NCBI GenBank assembly: GCA_039090855.1
Contig: CM077005.1
Span: 76,442,607-76,506,606 of the forward strand
Direction: 5' to 3'
DNA from: Macrothele yani
Lineage: Eukaryota > Arthropoda > Arachnida > Araneae > Macrothelidae
DNA length: 64,000 nucleotides
Shown: piece by piece, positions 11,205 through 22,640 of the stretch
Layout: each line of letters opens with the position of its first letter
Position numbering within the stretch: the stretch's first letter is position 1
Translations under genes and position numbers: made by a program
Notes under the pieces: model-generated
Database searches by the model: none
Seen by the model: the letters and a program-made list of their open reading frames with translations, nothing else
Told to the model about the DNA's origin: nothing

Positions 11205-12010
11205 TACATTTAAGTAGCAAATTGTTAGGAACACCTACCAAACAACGTCTGACATATTTGGTCTTCAAAACTCCCCGATTAGATTTGGTGTAGATTTAGT
11301 GAGGCGCTGATATCGTTATACAGATATGTTTAGCCAAGATGTGACGGCGTCCGTCAATTGCTGAATGTTTGTTGGAGGACAATCTCTGTTACGAATGACT
11401 CTCTCAATCTCATTCCCAAAGTATTCAATTGGGTCTAGATCTGAGGACTCTGGGGACACTTTTAGCACTTTGAAATCACAGTCAAGCTCCTAGAACCCAT
11501 ATGTGACGATCCGAGCCTTGTGGCATGGTGCACCATCCTGTCGAGAGTAGAGCACTGCATCGGGAAACTCCATACACATCTATGGGTGTGCGTGGTCCAG
11601 AATGTTTCTAAGGAACCTCGAGACATCTGAATGCTCTTTCAGAGGTATTAGGACACCCAATGCTCGAAATGGAAACATACCTAGACCATTGCACCTCTTT
11701 CACTGTCTGGTACAGTTAACTGTCGACAGGTGGTATCCATCGATTCGTGCTATAATATGCTATAGTCTGCGTACATTTCCGAATGGGAAACGAAAGGTAC
11801 ATCTGCTATTATAGCCTATTCGCGCGAATGTATGGCTGGCTGTGTATGCTGAAATTCTGCTGTCGATACTGCTGTTGATTACTTGATGCAGCGGAACTCC
11901 TATGTTGTCTTGTAGAATCCTATCCAGCCGCCGCTACTCTTGAGCATCAACCAGTCGTTTCGGTTATGAGAAAGACAGCTGACTTTTGTTTGTACATCAC
12001 TCATTGTACA
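11205..12010 (-). pseudogene. Tc1-like transposase pseudogene (family T3)
   Basis: The minus strand reads, with frame changes, RQDGAPCHKARIVTYGF (second Asp) and then a diverged SPESSDLDPIEYFGNEIERV, in place of the usual SPDLNPIE, carrying the Glu. A piece related to family T3 ends (AAATTGTTAGGAACACCTA, about 11219) lies at its left. The N-terminal half is not recognisable, and the right part to about 12010 is very degraded. Confidence 0.65.
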
Positions 12011-12040
12011 CATACCATACAATCCCTCTTCCACATCCCA

Positions 12041-12152
12041 GACTGTCTGTCGTTAATGGGATGATAGTAACTGCCAGCCTAAAATCAGGGTTTCCTGACT
12101 GTCTGTCGTTAATGGGATGATAGTAACTGCCAGCCTTAAATCAGGGTTTCCC
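12041..12152 (+). repeat. 56-bp tandem duplication over a hAT boundary
   Basis: Two near-identical 56-bp units (12041-12096 and 12097-12152). Each ends with the first ten bases of the hAT terminus (CAGGGTTTCC), so the duplication happened after the hAT inserted. Confidence 0.85.
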
Positions 12153-12229
12153 AAACGCCGGTCCGCGATGTTTTTTCTACTGGTCCCCGAGAAACGAGTA
12201 TTTTTATTTTTTATTTTTTTTTATTTTTT

Positions 12230-12674
12230 TATTCGGAATAGAGTCAAAGTAACAGAAAATCTAGATCTAAATTTTTTTGAACACCTTTCGCGAAAGATTG
12301 AAAAAAGCTTGGGTCGGTAATCTCTTCACAGAAGATATGCACATCTGCAGACTAACTCACCAGGAAAAGGAAAACTTTGCTGAACTTCCCTCCGATTCCA
12401 GTCTGGTTTCGATATTCAGATACAAATCTCTGACTGAGTTTTGAGGTATTATGAAGAAAGAATATTTAAAGTCACGGCGACAAACCTCAAAAATGTTTGG
12501 TAACTTTTTCGATCACGTATTTATTGCGAGAAAACCTTTTCGGCCATTTCGGCAATTAAAACAAAGCACAGGAACATAATGGACATTAATGCTGCACTGC
12601 GTCCTGTAGAAACGACTCTGGAGCCACTGCTCAAGAAGATTATCGCGAAGCAGCAACAACAAACGTCGCACTGA
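12230..12674 (+). pseudogene. hAT transposase C-terminal fragment
   Basis: The reading includes LTHQEKENFAELPSDSSL and, after one stop and a frame change, KPFSAISAIKTKHRN followed by DINAALRPVETTLEPLL, ending at TGA 12672-12674. This matches the C-terminal dimerisation region of hAT transposases of the ZBED5/FAM200-like group. The DDE catalytic part and BED finger are missing, so it is not functional. Confidence 0.7.
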
Positions 12675-12801
12675 CCCCAGGAAAAATTATATTAACGGTA
12701 AGGAGAATATTGTGGTACAATGATTATGTATTGCACTGATTAAAGATTAAAGACTGTTAACAGATTAAATGATATTAGCTGTAAGTAGGTGACATGGATT
12801 A

Positions 12802-12999
12802 ATATGGTATATAAATGATGGATTGCACGCAGTGATCATTATAATATAGAAAATTGCGAGATTAAATGCTCGAATTTTCTATGTATAATGATCACTGTGT
12901 GCAATACATCATTTATATACCATATTCAAACTTTGTGGAAAAATATTGCGGACCGAGTATTTAATTGCGAGATTAAACGCTCGGTCCGCTATATTTTTC
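12802..12999. repeat. Two adjacent hairpins with a shared loop sequence
   Basis: Hairpin 1 (about 12802-12925) pairs ATATGGTATATAAATGATG... with its complement over about 50 bp. Hairpin 2 pairs GCGGACCGAG (12948-12957) with CTCGGTCCGC (12980-12989), extended by A/T pairs outside. Both loops contain ATTGCGAGATTAAAYGCTCG. Confidence 0.85.
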
Positions 13000-13119
13000 G
13001 CAACGTTTTGACTGTCCGCGAATGCAAAATGGTTGGGAACCGTTGGCTTAAATATGGAGTCTTCCTATATTGCCGCTATTTATGCTTCGTACACGTTTGA
13101 ATCCATTGCAGTGAGCTGT

Positions 13120-13425
13120 TTGTAACGTCATATGAACGTCGGAGTTGAGCATGGAACTGTCGATGGCACATGTCTGACTGCTATTGGGTGTTCTTAATAA
13201 TTTGCTTCATTAGTATGTATATGGTATACATTACTTTTCTTTGTAGAAGCTGAATTGGAGAAATACTTTTTCACTGGATACCTGTAATGTCATCTTATAC
13301 TTTCCATGACTATCACCTATGTCCTGGTGATGCATTCTTTTGTAATTTGGTGCACTCGTATACTTGCATTTACAACGCTGCAAGCGTTCCTCTTCAGACT
13401 TCATCAGCTCTTCGTTAAGTACTGT
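13120..13425 (+). repeat. Dispersed repeat, inverted partner of 19735-20010
   Basis: Matches the reverse complement of 19735-20010 at roughly 85% by eye, through blocks such as GACTATCACCTATGTCCTG, GCATTCTTTTGTAAT and GGTGCACTCGTAT. It contains a family T3-like edge (GGGTGTTCTTAATAATTTGC). Confidence 0.7.
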
Positions 13426-13439
13426 GCTGCTAGGGGGCG

Positions 13440-14245
13440 TAAACATAGTTTTAGCTTCGTTTCTATCTATAGAAATGAAAAATTATTTATTTGCACCTGG
13501 CATCAAGAAAATACTCAAGTTATTTAGTTTTTACGTACTTCAAAATATATTAACCTTTATAGCTGCCGATGTAGTTCAACCAAATGGTGCCCAAAATCTT
13601 CTTCGCTCCTTAAACATAAATGTTCAAATTGCGGCCGGGAATTACAAAATCTACTGCAAAACAATTCATCACCCCTTTTTATCTCAGCAGTAACGGCCAT
13701 AAACCTATCACAGGTGATCAGCGGTCTCTTCTAATCCTTTATTCTCTCTTCATCGACTCCAGGCATAAAAAGGAGGGGCTAATCCCACGGACATCACTCC
13801 GCTGTGTATATAAGTCACTCAAACATTAAAACATTTTCTCCATCCTTTCTTATGTTCGTCGCCATTGTTGTCATCCTCGTAGAAGGCAATCAATTAGAAA
13901 GGATTAGTACGATACAATACGATATTTGAAGAAGTTTTAGGTAGGTGGTGTCTGACCCCAGGTCTAACACTACCCTTAGAAATAGGAAGCTACGAGATTT
14001 GAGTAAGTGAATTCAATAGGAAAAACAAACAGAAAAATTGAGAGATAGGAGCGGGTGATACATCTTTCAAACTGTGAGCCGTAACAGCAGTCTAATGGGA
14101 AGGGAAGCAAGATGAGCCAAGAACAGCACAACATCACAGAGAACCACTACACCACCCTGCCGTCGACACACCTAGGGTTCACTGCAACTCAACGAGACCA
14201 ATCCAAATGCCTGAGCAGAATCCAATTTCACCGTCTCGATACCAA
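13440..14245. other. Intergenic between dispersed repeat and motif array
   Basis: No gene recognised. GCTGCTAGGGGGCGT at 13426-13440, at its left edge, is a CTCF-like core in the orientation opposite to the array that follows. Confidence 0.4.
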
Positions 14246-16935
14246 TCTGAACAAGAAAGATGACACCGAATTTTCGGGTGTAATAAGCACGTCTTTTGAA
14301 TCCGTTCTGACGCAAATTAAATTTATCAAAGCTATTCAAAGGCAATGGAACCGGTATGGAAAACAATACTATCTGACGGAAGAAAGAAGTTTTTCAATCG
14401 GTTCTTTAATCCCTCAGATATTGGTTTAATCGGAATCTTGAGCTTACGAACTCTTAGAAACAGAGTTATCAACAAAAATAAGATGTGGCTTCACGTCCCC
14501 TGGTGGGAAAACCATGCATTATTTTAGGAAGAAAGTATTCTCAAAAAGTTTATCCATGTCAGCGGTATCGGTCCAAGATAAAAAAAATGTTCGAGTTATC
14601 AGGAGCCCAGATTTTGCTACAAATACATCAGAAGCAGAAATTAACACTTATGACTCCAGGTGGCCAAACCATTCTTTACAAAGCATTAGAAATTATGTGA
14701 AAAATATTTTCCACCAGGTCTTGTATGAGATACAGAAAGAATTTTTCAAATCGGAGTTTTAGGAGCAGAAAACGCAATTTACCTTTATGCGCCCTAGCGG
14801 AAAGTCTTAAATGATTTACGTGAAAATTTTGAATTTATAGGAAAAACATTTCGCATCGGAAACACTATCCAACAACGAAGGAATTTTTCAAATTGGACTT
14901 TTAGAAGTAGAGCTATTGACAAAAATAAGATATACATTTACGCCTCTGGCGTAGGAACCATGCATAATTTCAATAATAAAGTGTTCCTAAAAGGTTTGTC
15001 GGCATGAGTACCATCGGTCAACAAAAGACATTTTTTTCAGGCGAAATTTTAGAACCTCATATTTTGCTGCAAATATATCAGAAGCGGAAATTAAAACTTA
15101 CGCCACCTGGTGGCCATACCATTTTTTACAAAAATTAGAAATTATGTGCAATCGATTTCCCATCAGGAGCTGTATCCGGTGAAGAAGGAAATTATAAAAT
15201 CGGATGTTTAGAAGCAGTGAAATAGTGGGAAACGCAATTTGCCTTTACGCCCCCTAGCGTGAAATCTATGAATTACTTGAAAATTTTGAATTTATAGGAA
15301 AAACATGTCACACTAGAAACACTATCCAACAAAAAAGGAATTTTTTAAATCGGACTCCTAGAAGTCGAGATATTGACAAAAATACAATATACATATGCGC
15401 CCCCTTGCGTAGAAACCATGCACTATTTTAAGAAGAAAATGTTTCTAAGAGGTTTGTCGACACGAGTAGTATCGGTCTACAGACGACGTTTTTTTCAATC
15501 GAGAATTTAGAAGCTCATATTTTGCTGAGAATACATCAGAAGCGGAAAATAAGGTTTACGCCCCCTGGTGGCCAAACCATTTTTTTTTTACAAAAATTAT
15601 AAATTATGTGCAAACGATGTCCCATCAGGAGCTGTATCCGGTGTAGAAAGAATTTTTCAAATCGGAAATTTACTAGCAGAGATATAGTGAGAAAGTAATT
15701 TAGCTTTACGCCCCCTAGCGGAAAGTCTATGAACTACTTGAAAATTTTAAAATTTTATTAAGCAAACTGGAAACACTATCTAACAAAAAAGGAATTTTTC
15801 AAATCGAACCGCTAGAAGTAGAGATATTGACAAAAATAAGATATAAATCTACGCCCCCTGGCGGAGAAACCATGCACTATTTTAAGAAGAAAATGTTCCT
15901 AAAAGGTTTGTCGACATGAGTAGTATCGTCTACAAACGACGTTTTTTTTAATCGAGAATTTAGAAGCTGATATTTTGCTTCAAATACAGCAGAAGGGGAA
16001 ATTAAGATTTACGCCCCCTGGTGGCCAAACCATTTTTTTACAAATATTAGCCATTATGTGCAAACGATTTCCCATCAGGAGCTGTATCCGGTGCAGAAAG
16101 AATTTTTCATATCGGAGATTTAGAAGCAGAGATATAGGGCGAAACGCAATTTACCTTTACGCCACCTAGCGGAAAGTGTATGAATTACTTGAAAATTTTG
16201 AAATTATATGAAAAACATGTCCAACAAAGAAGGAATTTTTTCAAATCGGACCCCTAGAAGTAGAGATATTGACAAAAATAAGACATATATCTACGCCCCC
16301 TGGCGGAGAAACTGTGTGATATTTTAGGAAGAAAATATTCCAAAAAAGTTTATCGATGTGAGTGGCATTAGTCCACGAAGGAATTTTTTCAATCGATGTT
16401 TTAGAAGCTCAGATTTTATGGCAAATACATCAGAAGCAAAAATTAACAATTACGGCCCCTGGTGGCCAAAGTATCATTTACGAAAAATTCGAAATTATAT
16501 GCAAAAGATTTTCCATTAAGAGATGTATCTGCTAAAAAAAAAATTTTTCAAATCGGAGTTTTAGGAGAAGAGTTATCGGAAAAAATTTAATTTAGTTTTA
16601 CGCCCCGTAGCGGAAAATCTATGCGTAATTTAAAAAAGGAAACGCTATCTAAAACACTCTTCGACATGAATGGAATCGAAAGATAAAATAATTTTTTCAA
16701 TCGGATGTTTAGAAGCAAATATGTGGATTAAAACGTAATTTTGAATTCGAAATCATCTGCATTTACGCCCCCTAGCGGCAAAATTGTACATCGTAAAAAA
16801 AATGAAATTAAGGGTCATCATTTGCATATTTCAAGCTTCCGAATGCAAAAAGAATTTTTCAAATCGGACTAATAGTTGCAGAGATACCGTGGGTACAGAC
16901 GGACGGACGGACAAACCGATAACAGAAGCATGATC
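14246..16935 (+). repeat. Higher-order repeat array 1 with CTCF-like motifs
   Basis: Starts GATGACACCGAATTTTCGG and ends near ACAGACGGACGGACGGAC, boundaries shared with other copies. Inside are 16 units spaced 134-165 bp (starts 14494, 14651, 14788, 14941, 15101, 15248, 15398, 15559, 15709, 15852, 16012, 16160, 16294, 16453, 16601, 16766). The motifs cycle A-B-C: A CGCCCCCTGGCGGAGAAAC, B CGCCCCCTGGTGGCCAAAC, C CGCCCCCTAGCGGAAA, giving a ~450-bp trimer. Units also share AATTTTTCAAATCGGA and TTAGAAGCAGAGATAT. Some motifs are mutated (14651, 14941). Non-coding; short ORFs reading the period are artefacts. Confidence 0.85.
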
Positions 16936-16999
16936 ATTTTTTACAAAAGACGTGCTAAAAAGAAGGGGGTAGTGGTCTGTCTAACACCCACCAGTGTTC

Positions 17000-17410
17000 A
17001 CATACACCCACCAGTGTTCACATGTTCTCTGTCAATGGGGGTCAACGATCGCCGCCTGAGCTCTGCGATACCTAAGGAATTCGCTGGTATTGTAATCAAC
17101 CGCACCCCTAAAAAGTCCATTAGGGTGGGTTTCCCCTTTCTTGAAGAACTTCTTGGCGTGTCTGGTGGAAAACTCGTGTACATTCTCGATTCCAAGTCTG
17201 TTCCTCAGGTTTCGAAGTGGGATCAAACGGGGAGCCCCAGTGATCATTCGAAGTGCTCTGCTCTGCACCCTCTCGATTCCCTCTCGCTGATTCCTACTAA
17301 TACCAATCCAGATGGAGGAGGAGTAGGTACGCACCGGCCTGACGACCGTCTTATACAGCAGTGTTTTGTGCCGTGTTGTAAGGAAGCTTCTCCGGTGGAG
17401 TAGTGGAGCT
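17000..17410 (-). pseudogene. LINE reverse-transcriptase C-terminal fragment
   Basis: The minus strand reads RHKTLLYKTVVRPVRTYSSS, then WIGISRNQREGIERVQSRAL and MITGAPRLIPLRNLRNRLGI, up to the stop near 17032. This matches the region after the RT domain in Jockey/CR1-type LINEs (LLYKTLLRPI..Y....W, IQN..LR...GAP). The upstream RT and endonuclease are absent. It is a 5'-truncated or broken copy of a family different from the RTE at 41 kb. Confidence 0.75.
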
Positions 17411-17458
17411 AGCTGCCCATGGCATTGTCTAGCTTTATTGCCTTGGGCAGCTAGCTCC
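17405..17458. repeat. Perfect 15-bp inverted repeat (hairpin)
   Basis: GGAGCTAGCTGCCCA (17405-17419) and TGGGCAGCTAGCTCC (17444-17458) are exact complements with a 24-nt loop. No T-tract or known context. Confidence 0.9.
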
Positions 17459-17469
17459 AGGACTAGTGT

Positions 17470-17690
17470 TAGTCCTTCCGCTCAATAAACTCAATGAATG
17501 TGAAGGCTAAGGAGGAAACAATGCTGTCTAATGGGTAGGTTCACTCCCTCCAGATGCATTTGGCTAAATTTTTGGGGAATATATGTGTATTCATTGGAGC
17601 AATTTCGACCCATTTTGCTAACCCCGAGTTAATTCCTTCCAGCCGGTTTAAGGTTGTGGCTAGGGTACTAAGTTTCAAACTTTTCTCAAA

Positions 17691-17727
<37 letters not shown>

Positions 17728-19734
17728 GAACAGTATACACAGTGTACTAAATATTCAATCTACAGAATTTGAGGATCAGAAGAACTGCCATATTTCAGTT
17801 TTGAAATCAAAAGGAATAAGACCAAATTTCTGCTTAATAAGTCGACTTTCATATAAAGTCACTTTTCTCTTTCTTTAGGAATCTCTTATCGTTTTTGACA
17901 AGTTGCCGGCCAAGATACCAAGACAGTCAAAAAAGAAGGAAGGAAGCAGAAAAATACAAATCAAAGTAAAGTATTTTGCATGAGATTCCTATAAAGAAGA
18001 GAATTCAATGAATAGGTTTTAGTGCCATGAAATCGTCGTGTGAGCCACAGCAAAAACACGGCAGAAAATGTTGCTGTACATGGAATGTGTGTTTGAGTGC
18101 GCGTGTTTTACATTTTGAAATACGCAGTAAACATACGTACTGTAATAAGACAGCATGCCGCTATCAAAATTGGACGTCAGAGTAACCGCCCAATGCTTTC
18201 ATTGGTGCATGCTGGGAAGTTGTCTTCTAATTTCCAGAAAATTGCAGCCCTTTGCTGTTTTTCGCCAAACGCAGAAGTGGCTCCTTCTAAAAGCAATAAG
18301 CAACGATGTTACCACGAAATTGCTGAGCAGAAACAGTTCTTCTATCGTAATGTATAATTTTCTAGACTTCTACGCAAGGTTTTGAATAACTGTTATGTGC
18401 TTGTGTGTGTATGTGCATGTGCACTCTGTCGATTTCCGTGTTCCTGCTTTGTTTGTCGGCATAAAAGTTCCAGATTTTCTGAGCTTGAACATTGCAATTT
18501 TCTGATCTGCTCATCTTAGAAGATATTGCAGATATCAGGTTGTAAGCATAATGTTCAAGAATTCATATCTATCTACATATATATATATATATATATATAT
18601 GTGCATGTTTCTTTTTTATTTTCATTTCATCTGATGCCACAATGATCGATCGTTTACAACCCGGAAAATATGTTGTTCCGTTCAGAGCTGTTTTTAATTT
18701 GCATTTAAACGCCCCTGATGCAGTCGAGGTTTTCTCCACCACTATCATTATCTGACGGTTCATAAAATTTCAAACAATGTTTTAGGAATTTCTCGGGAAA
18801 AGAAGAGTTTCCTGCACGCGAAATGTATGTTAGGATTTACACGAAAGAATATTGTTGTACTGGATACAACTTCCTAATGCCGGTAATCTTAACCTAAGTT
18901 TTAAACATTCGTTGTATGTAAAGTACCTCATCAGCCCCTGAACAAAAGAAATCACAGTGGAAATATTATGTTAAAAGAATTTTTGTTGAATTAAATAAAA
19001 ATCTTGTAAAAAATACCTATACGCTGCCAGGGAATGAATTCTTTAATTTTCGAAAGTTAGTAGCATATTCTGTAGAAAGAAGGAAATACGTCGTTCTCAC
19101 GGCAAACGCCTAAAAGATTCAGGGTAGCGTCACGGAAATCTAGTGTAAAGAAACAAAATTTTAAATTTTTTGTTTACATAAGTTCGAAAGTCTTAACTTT
19201 TAAGTTTGGTTTACGAAAGTTAGAAAGTTTCCCCAAATATTATAATGGACAAAGAGAAAATTTGCATGAACTCTCATGCCACATGTTCCTCAAATATAGA
19301 GTTAACGAAATAATGTCTATTCTGTTGGGCTGGAAAGTGTGAGTGAGTTTTTTGTCATCTGTATATCGGGGAAGTTTCTTAAATGTTTATAACGTTTTTG
19401 GTGCATTTCACTATCAACGAAAAATAGCAGCCGCCTAATTCGTCAAAGGAATGTCATGATGCAAACAAATGGGCTTAACAATGTCACTAATTTGCAGCGA
19501 GAAATGTTACCGGAACCAGAAACTACAGAGTAGAAAAATGCATGGTCTCTAGAGGCGTAAATTGTGGATTTGATGAAACGGAAGAAGTAATGCCTGTCTT
19601 TTGCTGGTTCTTCGACCCCCATCCCCCTTTTCTTCCCACATCATATTCGGTTGCTCCGTATTCCACGTTATAGCTAACGGAATTACTGGTCATAAAGTTA
19701 TGGATGTTATTTTATAGCTTATCATAGGAGCACA
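17470..19734. other. Intergenic with microsatellites
   Basis: No gene recognised. Contains a (GT)n tract at about 17692-17726 and an (AT)n tract at about 18576-18601. The short ORFs lack domains. Confidence 0.5.
17692..17726 (+). repeat. (GT)n microsatellite
   Basis: Uninterrupted GT dinucleotides, about 17 copies. Confidence 0.95.
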
Positions 19735-20010
19735 GTAGTTAACTAAGAGCTGATAAATGTACATGATCCAATGAAGTCTGAATCGGGATGCTTGCAGCGT
19801 AAATGAAAATATACGAGTGCACCACATTACAAAAGAATGCATTAGCAGGACATAGGTGATAGTCATGGAAATATAAGACGACATTACAGGTATCTAGTGA
19901 AAAGGTATTTCCCCAACCCAGCTTTTACAAAGGAAAATAATATATACCATATACATACCGATGAAGCAAATTATTAGGAACACCTAATTGCAATCAGACA
20001 TATGACATCG
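19735..20010 (-). repeat. Dispersed repeat, inverted partner of 13120-13425
   Basis: Reverse complement of the repeat at 13120-13425. Both lie just upstream of a motif array (at 14246 and 20360), although in opposite orientation. Ends with GAAGCAAATTATTAGGAACACCTAAT, the T3 edge. Confidence 0.7.
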
Positions 20011-20359
20011 ACAGTTACATACTCAAATATTTTCATTTTTAATAATTCATTACATGATGCTGTGATCTGATGGTTTTCCTGTTATCCCGTTTCTTTTTCT
20101 TCGAGCACATGGAGTAAATCAAAATTATAGTTTCTTAAACTGTATTTCAGGGAGTACTCAAGTTCTTCGAAACAACTGAAAAATCTTCAGTAATTAGCTA
20201 TCTTACGATAACATTAATGAAAAACAATTCCGTTGAGTTCCACATAAAAGTACGTATATTGTTTAGCGTTTAAGAAACATTACTGTTAATGATGACAAGC
20301 ACAGATTCTTCTAAGCACGGAAACAAGCGTTTCAGCAAGTCGTTTTAAAAAACAAAACA

Positions 20360-21170
20360 AGAAAAATGTCACCGAATTTTCGGTTGTAATGAGCACGTCT
20401 TTTGAATCCATTCTGACGCAAATGAAATTTATCAAAACTTTGCAAAATCAGTGGAACCGGTATGGAAAACAGTAGTATATGACCAAAGAAAGAAGTTTTT
20501 CAGTCGGACTTTTAATTCCGCAGATATTGCTGTAAACGGAATAGTGAACTTACGCCCTCTGGTTGCATACTTGTGCGTTAAGAAAGAATTTAAATTATAT
20601 GATAAACATTTTGCAGCGGAAACGCTCTCTAACAAAGAAAGAATTTTTCTAATCGGACTCTTGCAAGCACAGATACCGACAAATACAAGATATGCATCTA
20701 CAGCCCCTGGCGGGAAAAACATGCATTATTTTAAGAAGATAGTATTCTCAAAATGTTTTTCGATATGAGTGGCATCGGAGTAGAAATCAAATCTTTCAGT
20801 CGAGTTTTTAGGAACTCAAATTTTTCTGCAAACACATCAGCAGCAGAAATCAACGCTTATGCCCCCTTGGTGGCTAAACCATTCTTTACGAAATATTAGA
20901 AATTATATGAAAACCATTTCGCACCGGAAACGCTATCCAAGAAAGAAGAAATTTAAAAAATCGGACATTTAGAATTAGAGATATTGACAAAAATAAGATA
21001 TATATCTACTCCCTCTGGCGGAGAAACCATGCATTATTTTAAGAAGAAAATATTCCCAAAAGGTGTGGTAGTATCGGTCTACAGACGAATTTTTTCAAGG
21101 AACGTTGATTCATTCACTTCTGACGTTACAGTTTTGAATAACATACTAACGTCTAGCTATGCTGATGAAA
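20360..21170 (+). repeat. Higher-order repeat array 2, 3'-truncated
   Basis: Begins with the same GTCACCGAATTTTCGG edge as array 1. It has four recognisable motif boxes (20553, 20701, 20860, 21008), most of them mutated, then unrelated sequence from about 21080. Array 3 starts anew at 21180, so these are two separate insertions in the same orientation. Confidence 0.75.
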
Positions 21171-21179
21171 TGCTTAAAC

Positions 21180-22640
21180 AAGAAAGATGACACCGAATTT
21201 TCGGATGTAATAAGCACGTCTTTTGAATCCGTTCTGACGCAAATTAAATTTATCAAAGCTATTCAAAGTCAATGGAACCGGTATGGAAAACAATAGTATC
21301 TGACGGAAGAAAGAAGTTTTTCAATCGGGTTTTTAATCCCTCAGATAGTGCTGTAAACGGAATCGTGAGCTTACGCCTTGTGGTTGCAGACTTGTGCGTT
21401 AAGAAAAACATGAATTTATATGAGAAACATTTCGCACCGGAAACGCTCTGCAACACAGAAATAATTTTTCAAATCGGTCTCTTAGAAACAGAGATATTGA
21501 CAAAATAAGATGTGACTTTACGTCCCCTGGTGGGAAAACCATGCAATATTTTAGGAAGAAAGTATTCACAAAAGGTTTTTCCACATGAGCGGTATCGGTC
21601 CAAGAAAGAAAAATTAGTCGACTTCTCAGGAGCACAGATTTTGATACAAATACATCAGAAGCAGAAATGAACACTTATGCACCCTGATGGCCAAACCATT
21701 CTTTACCAAACATTAAAAATTATGTGAAAAGTATTTTCCAACAGGTCTTGTATGCGATACAGGCAGAAGTTTTCAAATCGAAGTTTTAGGAGCAGAAATA
21801 ACGCAAAAAACGAAATTTACCTTTGTGCCCCTTAGCGGATTTACTTGACAATTTTGAATATTTAGGGAAAACATTTCGCATCGGAAACACTATCAAACAA
21901 AGAAGGATTTTTTCAAATCGGACTCCTAGAAGTAGAGATATTGACCAAAATAAGATATACATCTACACCCCCTGGCGGAGAAACTGTGGAATATTTTAAG
22001 AAAAAAATATTCCGAAAAGGTTTATCGATGTCAGTGGCATCAGTCCACGAAATAATTTTTTCAATCGACACTTTAGAAGCTCAGATTTTATTTCAAATAA
22101 CATCAGAAGCAAAAATTAGAGCTTACGCCCCCTGGTGGCCAAATTATTATTTACCAAAATTTGAAATTATATGCAAAAGGTTTTCTATTAGGATGTGTAT
22201 CCGCTGAAGAAACCATTTTTCAAATCGGAGTTTTAGAAGAAGTGTTATCGGGAAAAATGTAATTTACTTTTACGCCCCCTAGCGGAAAATCTATGGGTAA
22301 TTTGAAAAATTAACTATATCTAAAATACTATTCGGCATAAATGGAATCGAATGATAAAAGATATTTTTCATTAGGATGTATCGAAGCAAATATGTGGAAT
22401 AAAACGTATTTTTGAATTCGACATCATCTACATTTACGTCTTCTAGCGGCGAAATTGTATATCGTAAAAACAAAAAACGAGATAAAGAATCATCATTCGC
22501 ATTTTCGAGTTTCCCAATGCAAAAAGAATTTTTCAAATTGGACTAATAGTTGCAGAAATATCGTGTCTACAGACGGACGGACGGAGGGACAATCCGGTAA
22601 CAAAAGAGGGATCTTTTTTACGCTTTCCAACCGTAGGTTG
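21180..22640 (+). repeat. Higher-order repeat array 3
   Basis: Has the same left edge as array 1 (GATGACACCGAATTTTCGG) and the same right edge (ACAGACGGACGGACGG). Motif boxes are at about 21374, 21521, 21678, 21826, 21966, 22126, 22273 and 22438. The copies at 22126 (CGCCCCCTGGTGGCCA) and 22273 (CGCCCCCTAGCGGA) are intact; several others carry substitutions. Shared edges but fewer trimers than array 1 indicate unit gain or loss within a mobile unit. Confidence 0.8.

Larger units (their letters stand above)
12142..13045 (+). mobile_element. hAT transposon remnant with 8-bp target duplication
   Basis: Left end CAGGGTTTCCCAAACGCCGG; right end, read inverted, CAACGGTTCCCAACCATTTTG. Both are hAT-like termini. 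The flanks CCTTAAAT (12134-12141) and GCTTAAAT (13046-13053) agree at 7 of 8 positions, the hAT duplication length. At about 0.9 kb it is an internally deleted copy. Confidence 0.75.

Noticed and set aside
16876..17403. 175-aa plus-strand ORF
   Set aside because: Antisense shadow of the LINE reverse-transcriptase fragment on the minus strand.
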